20,670 nt of DNA, from positions 1 through 20,670 of the forward strand of contig JAYVKG010000100.1 in assembly GCA_043768625.1 (NCBI GenBank), written 5' to 3'. The notes beneath the pieces were generated by a model. That model made no database searches and was not told the DNA's origin. It worked only from the letters and a program-made list of their open reading frames with translations. Origin of the DNA: UKL13-2 sp043768625 (lineage in GTDB: Bacteria > Pseudomonadota > Gammaproteobacteria > Burkholderiales > Usitatibacteraceae). Positions 14,132-20,670 of the stretch are shown one piece after another (the first letter of the stretch is position 1; every line of letters begins with the position of its first letter). Position numbers and translations under genes: made by a program.

Positions 14132-14854
14132 CTACATCGCCATTTCGGCCTGACAATCCTCCGTGGTCACAATACCGGCGTCTATCTGCAAACGCCTTCC
14201 ACAGCGGGACGCCAGTTCCAGATCGTGGGTGACCAGAATTAATGTGGTCCCGCGCTCCCGGTTGAGCTCGAACAGCAACTCAATCATGACGCGACCGGTC
14301 TTGGCGTCGAGATTTCCGGTTGGCTCGTCTGCCAATAACAACTTCGGGTTTGTCACAAATGCGCGTGCGATTGCCACCCGTTGCTGTTCTCCACCGGATA
14401 GCTGCTTCGGATAATGGGTCAAGCGCGCACCCAAGCCGACCCGTTCGAGGATTGCCCTGGCGCGGCTCGCGGCGTCGGCAGCGCCGCCGAGCTCGAGTGG
14501 CAACATTACGTTTTCCAACGCGGTGAGCGCAGGCAGCAGCTGGAACGACTGGAACACAAAGCCCACCAATCGACCCCGAAGTTTGGCGCGCCCGTCCTCA
14601 CTGAGGGCGAACAAGTCTTCATTATTGATGAAAACTTTCCCTGACGTCGGGGTGTCCAACCCAGCCATCAAACCCAGGAGGGTGGATTTACCCGACCCCG
14701 ACGCGCCGACAATAGCGATGGTGTCGCCCGGCTCAACGGTAAAGTTGGCAGCATTGACAATGACCAACTCCGCCTCTGAGCTGGTCACGCGTTTGGTCAG
14801 ATGTTCGACCCTGACGATGAAATTATTTTTTTGATCTGGCAATGGGTTAGTCAT
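14132..14854 (-). CDS. ABC transporter ATPase, YbbA-like (LolD/MacB family)
   Basis: The cytosolic ATPase that drives the YbbP-like permease. It has Walker A GASGSGKST, the Q-loop segment VGFVFQSFQLLPALTALENVMLPLEL, the signature LSGGEQQRVAIARAF, Walker B LLLADEPTGNLD and the switch ILVTHD. The open frame extends to 14977, but the ATG at 14854 (MTNPLPDQKNNFIVRVEHLTK) gives 240 aa, close to the 228 aa of E. coli YbbA and starting just before the first conserved strand. The extra 41 codons upstream look like noncoding leader. It is followed 6 nt later by the permease gene and is divergent from tesA with a gap of about 146 nt. Confidence 0.9.
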   Translation of the reverse strand: MTNPLPDQKNNFIVRVEHLTKRVTSSEAELVIVNAANFTVEPGDTIAIVGASGSGKSTLLGLMAGLDTPTSGKVFINNEDLFALSEDGRAKLRGRLVGFVFQSFQLLPALTALENVMLPLELGGAADAASRARAILERVGLGARLTHYPKQLSGGEQQRVAIARAFVTNPKLLLADEPTGNLDAKTGRVMIELLFELNRERGTTLILVTHDLELASRCGRRLQIDAGIVTTEDCQAEMAM

Positions 14855-14929
14855 ATATTTTTTAGCCGCATCCTCGGCTAGGCAAACAGTTAACACGTTG
14901 AACGATGCAGGGCTGTGCCCTTGTGAGAG

Positions 14930-14935
14930 GATAAT
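14930..14935 (+). promoter_or_regulatory. Candidate -10 box for tesA
   Basis: GATAAT (5 of 6 to TATAAT) lies about 65 nt before the tesA ATG in the divergent ybbA/tesA gap. The -35 position is poor (GCAGGG at 17 nt). This is a weak call. Confidence 0.3.
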
Positions 14936-15000
14936 CAATAAACAGGTATGGCGGTGAGACTTGGATTGAACTGACAAATGGCAACAGAAAGGGCAATGAC

Positions 15001-15678
15001 ATGATTAAGATTGGCTTGAAGGCAATACTTTCAAGTGCGGCTGCCATGGCGGTTCTGACCCTGCTGGTGACCGCAGCGTTCCCGAGCGCCGCGAAAGAAG
15101 GCAATATTATTCGCGAACGCGTGATGATTTTCGGCGACAGCCTGTCGGCCGCCTACGGTATCGATCCCAAGGAAGGGTGGGTAATGTTGATGGCCGCAAC
15201 CATGCGACCGCATGGCATCGCCGTGGTTAATGCCAGCATTAGTGGCGAGACCTCGCGTGGCGGGTTGGGGCGTATCAAGGGCGACCTGGCCCGACTGAGC
15301 CCGACCATTGTAGTACTGGCGCTCGGTGCCAATGACGGCCTGCGCGGACTGCCGAATGCCGAAACCCGCAAAAATCTGGACGCAATCATCACTGCCGCGC
15401 GCGCAGCCCGCGCGCGAGTGGTACTGGTTGGCCTGCAAATTCCGCCGAATTACGGGCTCGACTACGCCCGGCAGTTCCGCGACATGTATGCCGATCTGGC
15501 GGTAAAATTCAAGCTGCCCTTTGTACCGTTTCTTCTCGAAGGGTTTGCCGACAAACTTGAATATTTTCAGGCGGATCGCGTCCACCCCACGGCCGCAGCG
15601 CAATCAAAGATTCTTGATAACGTGATGCCTGCGGTGTGGCAAGCCATTGCCCTGACCAACGCGGCATCGCGTCGATAA
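15001..15678 (+). CDS. tesA: SGNH/GDSL hydrolase: arylesterase / acyl-CoA thioesterase I, TesA-like
   Basis: A periplasmic esterase/thioesterase/lysophospholipase of the SGNH family, 225 aa. The N-terminus is a signal peptide (basic MIKIGLK, then a hydrophobic core, with a likely cut near AFPSAA-KEG, about residue 31). The four SGNH blocks are visible: block I MIFGDSLSAAYG with nucleophile S47, block II in ASISGETSRGG, block III LGANDGLRG with N111, and block V ADRVHPTAAAQ with D192 and H195. AAAGGG about 7 nt upstream is a good ribosome site. It is divergent from the YbbA/YbbP-like operon, the same pairing as in E. coli, where the three products are thought to work together at the membrane. 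mnmH follows on the same strand. Confidence 0.93.
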   Translation: MIKIGLKAILSSAAAMAVLTLLVTAAFPSAAKEGNIIRERVMIFGDSLSAAYGIDPKEGWVMLMAATMRPHGIAVVNASISGETSRGGLGRIKGDLARLSPTIVVLALGANDGLRGLPNAETRKNLDAIITAARAARARVVLVGLQIPPNYGLDYARQFRDMYADLAVKFKLPFVPFLLEGFADKLEYFQADRVHPTAAAQSKILDNVMPAVWQAIALTNAASRR

Positions 15679-15755
15679 GCGCGTCAGTGAGCGCCGCAGA
15701 AAACGCCTCGGGTGTCGAGGTACATAGTGTGCAACGCCTGCAGGCGCAAGCCGGC

Positions 15756-16799
15756 ATGCAAACGTTGCCATTGACGCTCCGGGAGCTCGCTATTTTTGAT
15801 GCCATTATTGACGTTAGAAGCCCCGGCGAATTCGCACTCGACCATGTGCCGGGTGCCGTCAACCATCCGGTGTTAAGCGACAGCGAACGCGCTGCGGTCG
15901 GTACCATATACAAACAAAACTCCGCTTTTGAAGCCAAGAAAGTCGGCGCGGCAATGGTCGCGCGCAACATCGGGGCGCATATCGACGTTTCATTCCGGGA
16001 TAAACCCAGGAAGTGGAAACCGCTGATCTATTGCTGGCGCGGGGGTACGCGTTCGGGCGCGATGGCGCACGTACTGCGTAGTGTGGGCTGGAGCGCGTTG
16101 CAACTGGAAGGCGGCTACAAGCGCTGGCGCGGGCAGGTAATTGCCGATCTCGACACCCTCCCCGGCCAATTTCAATACCACGTCATCTGCGGTCGCACCG
16201 GCTCCGGCAAAAGCCGACTGCTGGAAGCGCTGGCAGCATCCGGAGCACAGGTTCTGGATCTGGAAAAACTGGCGGCACACAAGGGCTCGGTATTGGGCGA
16301 TTTGCCTGAAGAACCACAGCCGCCACAAAAAATTTTTGAAAGCCGCATCTGGACAGAACTCGCCGGTTTCGACCACACACGTCCTGTTTATGTCGAGGCC
16401 GAGAGCAAGAAAGTGGGTAATCTTCGCGTACCGCAATCTTTGATCGAATGCATGTGGCGCGGCAACTGCTTTGAGGTTTGCACGCCTGCGTCGTTGCGGG
16501 TGCAATTGCTGCGCGAGGAATACGCACATTTAATACTCGACCGCGAACTGCTTTTCCATAAGCTTGATTGTCTCAAGGCGCTGCATACCCAGCAGCAAAT
16601 CGACGATTGGAAACGACTTGCACAGGCTGGCCAGTGGGATGCGTTTGTCGCCAGCATGTTAGAGAATCATTACGACCCGGCCTATGAACGATCAATGTTC
16701 AATAATTACCTGAAAGCACGTTTGGCGTTTCCTTTGCATACTGTTGATATTTCAGTTGATGGTTTTGTGTCGTTAGGGGCGGCTTTGCCACGAAATTGA
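15756..16799 (+). CDS. mnmH: tRNA 2-selenouridine(34) synthase MnmH (SelU)
   Basis: MnmH converts 2-thiouridine at the wobble position of certain tRNAs first to a geranylated form and then, using selenophosphate from SelD, to 2-selenouridine. The N-terminal rhodanese domain shows IIDVRSPGEFALDHVPGAVNHPVL and the catalytic cysteine in YCWRGGTRSG (C93). The P-loop domain starts with ICGRTGSGKSRLL (about 144-156) and continues with EAESKKVGNLRVPQSL. The ATG at 15756 gives 347 aa and starts close to the family norm (E. coli SelU is 364 aa). A GTG at 15687 or at 15636 (overlapping tesA) would extend it by 23 or 40 residues without family support. It ends about 130 nt before the kinase gene. It is the second selenophosphate-using enzyme in the window. 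Confidence 0.93.
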   Translation: MQTLPLTLRELAIFDAIIDVRSPGEFALDHVPGAVNHPVLSDSERAAVGTIYKQNSAFEAKKVGAAMVARNIGAHIDVSFRDKPRKWKPLIYCWRGGTRSGAMAHVLRSVGWSALQLEGGYKRWRGQVIADLDTLPGQFQYHVICGRTGSGKSRLLEALAASGAQVLDLEKLAAHKGSVLGDLPEEPQPPQKIFESRIWTELAGFDHTRPVYVEAESKKVGNLRVPQSLIECMWRGNCFEVCTPASLRVQLLREEYAHLILDRELLFHKLDCLKALHTQQQIDDWKRLAQAGQWDAFVASMLENHYDPAYERSMFNNYLKARLAFPLHTVDISVDGFVSLGAALPRN

Positions 16800-16932
16800 T
16801 TGCATAATAAAAGCCGCACGGTACCGCCTCGTATGAGTTAATATCGTTGGAAAAACAGTGTCTAACCGCTGAAACCTGATTTTAATTCTAAGTATTTTCA
16901 TCGCGCACTACTGCAACCCAGAACCAAAATAA

Positions 16933-18222
16933 ATGCAAATCCGCCCTACCAAAATCGGCAAATACAACATCCTATCCGAATTAGGTCGCGGTGCGACGGC
17001 AGTCGTCTATCTGGGTGAGGATCAGTTTAACGACCGCAAAGTGGCGATCAAGGTCGTCACGCCTGACGAGGGCATGGGCGAAGAAGAAGCACGGCGCTTC
17101 GAAAAACTGTTCCTTAACGAGGCGGCGATGGTCGGGAAGATGTCGCATCCCAATATCGTCGGCGTGTACGATGCCGTGATCGAAGGCGAAAACCGTTACA
17201 TCGTGATGGAATACGTAGGCGGCGGATCGCTCAAGAAATTCTGTACCGAAACTAATTTACTACCGGTCCGTCAGGCGGTGCTAATCATTTTCAAAGCTTG
17301 CCGCGCGCTTGATTATGCCTTCCAGAATGGGGTGATTCATCGCGACATTAAGTCGGCCAATATCCTCCTTTCCGAGCGCGACGACATCAAGATTTCGGAT
17401 TTTGGTACGGCGCAAATTTCCCAGGCGACCCATACCCAGATAGATGGATTCGTTGGTTCGCCGGCGTACATGGCACCGGAGCAGATCAACGAAGAGCCAC
17501 CATCAGTACAGACCGATATTTACTCTCTCGGCGTAACCATGTACGAATTGCTGGGCGGGCGGCTGCCATTTCAGGCTGCCAATTCAGTGGCCATGATAAA
17601 CAAGATACTTAACGATACCGCCACACCGCTGAAAACCATTCGACCCGATATTCCAGACGAGTTGGTCGCGATTGTCGAAAAAGCGATGGCGCGCGATCCG
17701 TCCAAACGCTACCCGGCCTGGTATGCGATGGCGCGGGACCTGGCCGACACCTTCCCGCAATTGGAAAAATATTCTTTCGAAATTTCCTCAGCGGAGAAAT
17801 TCAACGCCCTCCGTAAACTCGATTTTTTTCGCGATTTTCGCGATTCAGAATTGTGGGAAGTATTGCGCGGCGCGATTTGGGAAAATCATTCGCGGGAGCA
17901 GAGCCTGCTTCTCGAAGGCGACGTTGGCCACGCGTTTTTTATCATTGTTTCTGGTCAGGTGAAGGTGGTCAAGGACGATAAGCTGTTGAATGTATTAAAA
18001 GACGGTGACTGCTTCGGGGAAATGGCCTATCTATCCGGCGACCTGGCGCGACGCACCGCATCCATCATTGCCGTGTCCGAGGTGCAATTGCTGCGTATCC
18101 AGGATGTGCAGTTGGAGCAGCTTTCTGACGCCTGCCAGTTGCGCTTCAATCGCCAGTTTCTCAAGACCTTGATTGAGCGTCTTGCGTGGACCAGTAACGT
18201 TTTGGCACAAGTGAAGAAATAG
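16933..18222 (+). CDS. Ser/Thr protein kinase fused to a C-terminal cyclic-nucleotide-binding domain
   Basis: This cytosolic Hanks-type kinase (429 aa) has all catalytic elements. They are the glycine loop LGRGATAVVY (17-26), K40 in VAIKVV, helix-C E63, the HRDIKSAN catalytic loop (137-144, D139, N143), DFG at 156-158, the activation segment VGSPAYMAPEQ (174-184) and DIYSLGVTMYELL. After a short linker the C-terminal part (about 295-415) is a cNMP-binding (CAP_ED-like) domain. It shows GDVGHAFFIIVSGQVKVVKD and the phosphate-binding cassette FGEMAYLSGDLARRTASI, with E363 and R374 in the expected places. No membrane span is seen. The gene is followed by a chemoreceptor gene after about 100 nt. 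A cyclic nucleotide could therefore control the kinase directly. Its targets are unknown. Confidence 0.92.
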   Translation: MQIRPTKIGKYNILSELGRGATAVVYLGEDQFNDRKVAIKVVTPDEGMGEEEARRFEKLFLNEAAMVGKMSHPNIVGVYDAVIEGENRYIVMEYVGGGSLKKFCTETNLLPVRQAVLIIFKACRALDYAFQNGVIHRDIKSANILLSERDDIKISDFGTAQISQATHTQIDGFVGSPAYMAPEQINEEPPSVQTDIYSLGVTMYELLGGRLPFQAANSVAMINKILNDTATPLKTIRPDIPDELVAIVEKAMARDPSKRYPAWYAMARDLADTFPQLEKYSFEISSAEKFNALRKLDFFRDFRDSELWEVLRGAIWENHSREQSLLLEGDVGHAFFIIVSGQVKVVKDDKLLNVLKDGDCFGEMAYLSGDLARRTASIIAVSEVQLLRIQDVQLEQLSDACQLRFNRQFLKTLIERLAWTSNVLAQVKK

Positions 18223-18237
18223 CTTGCCCTCGTATTG

Positions 18238-18267
18238 CTGAACGTAGAATAGCGTTAAAGATATAAA
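18238..18267 (+). promoter_or_regulatory. Weak candidate promoter for the chemoreceptor operon
   Basis: CTGAAC (18238-18243) and TATAAA (18262-18267) are separated by 18 nt, in the gap between the kinase and the chemoreceptor, about 58 nt before the ATG. The -35 is a partial match only. No sigma-28 (FliA) consensus was found. Confidence 0.3.
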
Positions 18268-18325
18268 ACCGTCGCTTTGTGGGTCGCGCGCCTTGCCGAC
18301 CGTTAACTATCAGGGTAAATCAACA

Positions 18326-20038
18326 ATGCAGATATCCCGGGGCCTATCCATCAAAAACAGCCTGGCGTTGTTCGCGGCAATTGTTGCGCTGATTTTTATC
18401 GTCGTGGGTATCGTTGCCTACCGTGCGGTGGGTTCGTTTCAGGGCACGCTGGAGAAATCAACCGCGAACGCCACGTTGTTGCGCGCCACTGGAGACGCCC
18501 ATCAAATGCACGATGCCATACGCGCGGACGTGGTGACATTCCTGTTGGCGTTCGAGCGTGGCGAATCGGAATGGATGGAACGCACCGAGAAAGCCCTGAC
18601 TATCCACAAAAAAGAATTCATGTTGGCAATGACGCAGCTCGATAATGCCAAAGCGACCTCTTCGGAGGTCCGCGCTGCAGTTGAATCAGTTAAACCTGCC
18701 GTCACCGCTTATTTGGCAGAATCTGATCGCATGCTGCTTACCGCCAAGGCCAACCTGATCGGCGCGATTGCACAGATTCCCGATTTCGAAAAATCATTCA
18801 AGTTGACTGCAACCCAGCTTGAGAAGCTCACTGCCCAAGCAGAAAAAGATAATGTTGCATTCAGCACCGGTAGCCAGGCGCTGGCAGGCGATACCGCCGC
18901 ATTGGTTTCCATCGCCGTATTGCTCGGCCTGGTTTGCCTGGGTGGGGTCTCATGGTGGACCTATCGTGTGATAGCCAGACCCATCAATCAAGTGCTGCGC
19001 GCGACCGAAGATCTGCGCACCGGCCAGGGCGACCTGACCCGTAAGCTACCCGCTATGTCAGGGGAGTTTGGCAGGGTTGCCGTTTCGATGAATGCTTTTG
19101 TGAGTCAATTGCACGACTTGGTCGCGCAGGTAGCGATCAACGCGGGTGAGATTGCAAATGCGGCGCGACAAATCAGCGCCGGCAATACCGATCTGTCTGC
19201 TCGCACCGAAGAGCAGGCGGCGACGCTGGAGCAAACCGCGTCGAGCATGGAGCAATTTACCTCCACCATCCGGCAGAACGCCGAGAACACCAAGCTCGCG
19301 AACGGACTCGCGTTGAGCGCGTCGGACGCTGCGCGCAAAGGCGGTGGCGTGGCGGTCAAAGCGGTTGAAAAAATGGCGGCAATCAATTCGAGCTCGCGCA
19401 AAATTGGCGAAATCATCAGCGTCATCGATTCGATCGCGTTCCAGACCAATATACTGGCGCTCAATGCCGCAGTGGAGGCGGCGCGTGCGGGCGAACAAGG
19501 TCGAGGTTTTGCCGTGGTCGCGGCCGAGGTGCGCGCGTTGGCGCAACGCAGCGCTGCCGCTGCCAAAGAAATCAAGGAGCTCATTCACAATACGGTCGAC
19601 CAAGTTGGTGAAGGCACGCAGTTGGTCAATGAGGCGGGCAATTCCATGCAGGGCATTGTGGTGGGCATCCAGCAGGTTACCGAAATAATCAACGAAATTT
19701 CAGTAGCCTCCCATGAGCAAGCTACTGGAATCGATCAGGTCAATCGCGCCATTATTCAGATGGAAGGTGTAACGCAGCAAAACGCCGCTCTGGTCGAACA
19801 AGCCGCTGCGGCAGCCGAATCGATGCGCGAACAGGCGGAGGCGCTGTCAGAATTGGTTTCAAGGTTCAAACTCGATGACTCGAAACTCCGCGACGAGCAG
19901 CGGCGTAGCCGTCGCACCGCTGCTCTGGCAGAAAACAGCGTGTCCAAAACGGCGGCAAGCCGTATCAGCGCACCGGACCCGCGCGCCAAGTCCCAGGCGC
20001 TGCCCAGAGATCTGGACGGCGAGTGGGAAGAGTTTTAA
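18326..20038 (+). CDS. Methyl-accepting chemotaxis protein with C-terminal CheR-tether motif
   Basis: An inner-membrane chemoreceptor, 570 aa from the ATG at 18326, with AGGG 10 nt upstream; a TTG at 18293 is an unlikely alternative. Transmembrane span 1 is about residues 11-33. It is followed by a helical four-helix-bundle-like periplasmic sensor (about 34-190), span 2 (about 191-213), a HAMP domain (about 215-265) and the long signalling coiled coil. The hairpin tip reads IGEIISVIDSIAFQTNILALNAAVEAARAGEQGRGFAVVAAEVR (about 360-403), the CheA/CheW contact site. The protein ends in EWEEF, a WxxF pentapeptide like those that bind CheR in high-abundance receptors. cheW follows 42 nt downstream. 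The ligand cannot be predicted. Confidence 0.95.
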   Translation: MQISRGLSIKNSLALFAAIVALIFIVVGIVAYRAVGSFQGTLEKSTANATLLRATGDAHQMHDAIRADVVTFLLAFERGESEWMERTEKALTIHKKEFMLAMTQLDNAKATSSEVRAAVESVKPAVTAYLAESDRMLLTAKANLIGAIAQIPDFEKSFKLTATQLEKLTAQAEKDNVAFSTGSQALAGDTAALVSIAVLLGLVCLGGVSWWTYRVIARPINQVLRATEDLRTGQGDLTRKLPAMSGEFGRVAVSMNAFVSQLHDLVAQVAINAGEIANAARQISAGNTDLSARTEEQAATLEQTASSMEQFTSTIRQNAENTKLANGLALSASDAARKGGGVAVKAVEKMAAINSSSRKIGEIISVIDSIAFQTNILALNAAVEAARAGEQGRGFAVVAAEVRALAQRSAAAAKEIKELIHNTVDQVGEGTQLVNEAGNSMQGIVVGIQQVTEIINEISVASHEQATGIDQVNRAIIQMEGVTQQNAALVEQAAAAAESMREQAEALSELVSRFKLDDSKLRDEQRRSRRTAALAENSVSKTAASRISAPDPRAKSQALPRDLDGEWEEF

Positions 20039-20080
20039 TCCGCCCCGCCAACTGTTCCTGCCGAACGCGAAAGCTGCTTC

Positions 20081-20566
20081 ATGTCACTGTCTAAAATCAT
20101 CCAGAAAGAAGTGCACAGACCGCATGAGTTCCTCACCTTCACGCTTGGCGGTGAAGAGTATGCGATAGACATCCTGAAAGTGCAGGAGATACGCGGTTAC
20201 GAAGCCGTCACACGTATTGCCAACGCCCCCGCATTCATCAAGGGCGTAATTAACCTTCGTGGCTTGATCGTGCCGATTGTGGATATGCGCATCAAGTTTA
20301 ATCTGGGCGAACCGGTCTACAACGAATTCACGATCAACGTGATACTGAATCTGGGAAAACGCGTGATTGGTATTGTCGTGGATTCCGTCTCTGATGTGGT
20401 GTTACTGGAAGAGCAGCAGATTCGTCCGGCACCGGAATTTGGCACCGTCGAGATGAGGTATCTGAAGGGCCTGGCGGCGGTGAATGAAAGAATGTTGATC
20501 CTGATCGACATCGAACGGCTTATGAGCAGCGCGGAAATGGCCTTGATGGAAAATTCCGACGAATGA
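20081..20566 (+). CDS. cheW: Chemotaxis coupling protein CheW
   Basis: CheW couples receptors to the CheA kinase. The 161-aa protein is a single CheW-like beta-barrel domain. FLTFTLGGEEYAIDILKVQEIRGYEAVTRIANAPAFIKGVINLRGLIVPIVDMRIKF is the canonical N-terminal half, and GIVVDSVSDVVLLEEQQIRPAPEF is in the second half. It lies 42 nt after the chemoreceptor gene. Its stop overlaps the next ATG by 4 nt (ATGA), so at least three genes form one operon. No cheA is visible in the window, so the pair either serves a CheA encoded further downstream or the main chemotaxis kinase of the cell. Confidence 0.95.
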   Translation: MSLSKIIQKEVHRPHEFLTFTLGGEEYAIDILKVQEIRGYEAVTRIANAPAFIKGVINLRGLIVPIVDMRIKFNLGEPVYNEFTINVILNLGKRVIGIVVDSVSDVVLLEEQQIRPAPEFGTVEMRYLKGLAAVNERMLILIDIERLMSSAEMALMENSDE

Positions 20567-20670
20567 GCACCGTCCAAGATCAGGCCAATTCGCCATTGCT
20601 GTCCTCATACTCATCGGTTCTCGCGCTGCAGGAGCTGGTCGAGCGGCTGGCCTCGCAAGTGGATTCAGCC
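20563..20670 (+). CDS. Unidentified gene of the chemotaxis operon, first 36 codons only (runs off the right edge)
   Basis: An ATG overlapping the cheW stop by 4 nt opens a frame that stays open to the window end: MSTVQDQANSPLLSSYSSVL and on to ALQELVERLASQVDSA. The tight overlap indicates a genuine coupled gene. The visible part is polar, with a possible short helix and no signal peptide or recognisable domain. Neighbours suggest a chemotaxis function such as a methyltransferase, methylesterase, deamidase or kinase, but nothing in these residues decides among them. Confidence 0.6.
   Translation, partial: MSTVQDQANSPLLSSYSSVLALQELVERLASQVDSA

Noticed and set aside
14855..14977. N-terminal extension of the YbbA-like ATPase
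   Set aside because: The 41 extra residues do not resemble the family, and the ATG at 14854 gives the expected length.
15031..15603. 190-aa antisense open frame
   Set aside because: It lies wholly opposite tesA and has no recognisable motif; it is a shadow of the GC-rich coding frame.
15990..16529. 179-aa antisense open frame
   Set aside because: Opposite mnmH, with a composition typical of a reversed reading of a real gene and no ribosome site or domain.
18223..18325. Sigma-28 (FliA) flagellar promoter before the chemoreceptor
   Set aside because: TAAAG is present, but no GCCGATAA-like -10 occurs at the right distance.
19058..19603. 181-aa antisense open frame
   Set aside because: Opposite the highly conserved chemoreceptor signalling domain; a shadow frame.

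Overview
The window reads as chromosomal DNA of a Gram-negative proteobacterium, most likely a betaproteobacterium close to Burkholderiales. The reasons are the moderately high GC, the compact translationally coupled operons, a small SRP RNA directly in front of dnaX, and the protein families present. This is an inference from gene content only. No insertion sequence, phage gene, tRNA or CRISPR array is visible.

Layout. (1) Positions 1-1259, minus strand: the 5' part of dnaX, running off the left edge, preceded by the 4.5S/SRP RNA gene (ffs). (2) Positions 1291-11359: a selenium and thiol/selenol-histidine betaine region. senA (minus) and senB (plus) diverge with touching or overlapping start codons. 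selD (senC-type), egtB and an uncharacterised SAM methyltransferase follow on the plus strand. egtD converges on them from the minus strand. Divergent from egtD is a four-gene ABC importer (binding protein, ATPase, two permeases) of the PhnD/PhnC/PhnE-like type that is annotated as a putative selenate/selenium-oxyanion transporter when it sits near selD. (3) Positions 11624-16799: a YbbP/YbbA-type ABC system (minus), divergent tesA (plus), and mnmH/selU (tRNA 2-selenouridine synthase). (4) Positions 16933-20670: a Ser/Thr protein kinase fused to a cyclic-nucleotide-binding domain, then a chemotaxis operon: a methyl-accepting chemoreceptor, cheW, and the first 36 codons of an unidentified gene.

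How the genes work together. The importer would bring in a selenium oxyanion. After reduction to selenide by enzymes not seen here, SelD makes selenophosphate. SenB would turn this into a selenosugar. SenA would couple it oxidatively to hercynine made by EgtD, giving selenoneine. EgtB uses the same hercynine with a thiol donor for ergothioneine. MnmH uses the same selenophosphate for tRNA wobble selenouridine. The window therefore appears to hold an integrated selenium uptake, activation and use locus with a sulfur/selenium branch point at hercynine. The senABC pathway itself is already described. The less described parts are the coupling to ergothioneine genes, the importer, the extra methyltransferase between egtB and egtD, and the unusual head-to-head senA/senB arrangement. 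No selA, selB or selC, and no egtC or egtE, is present in the window.
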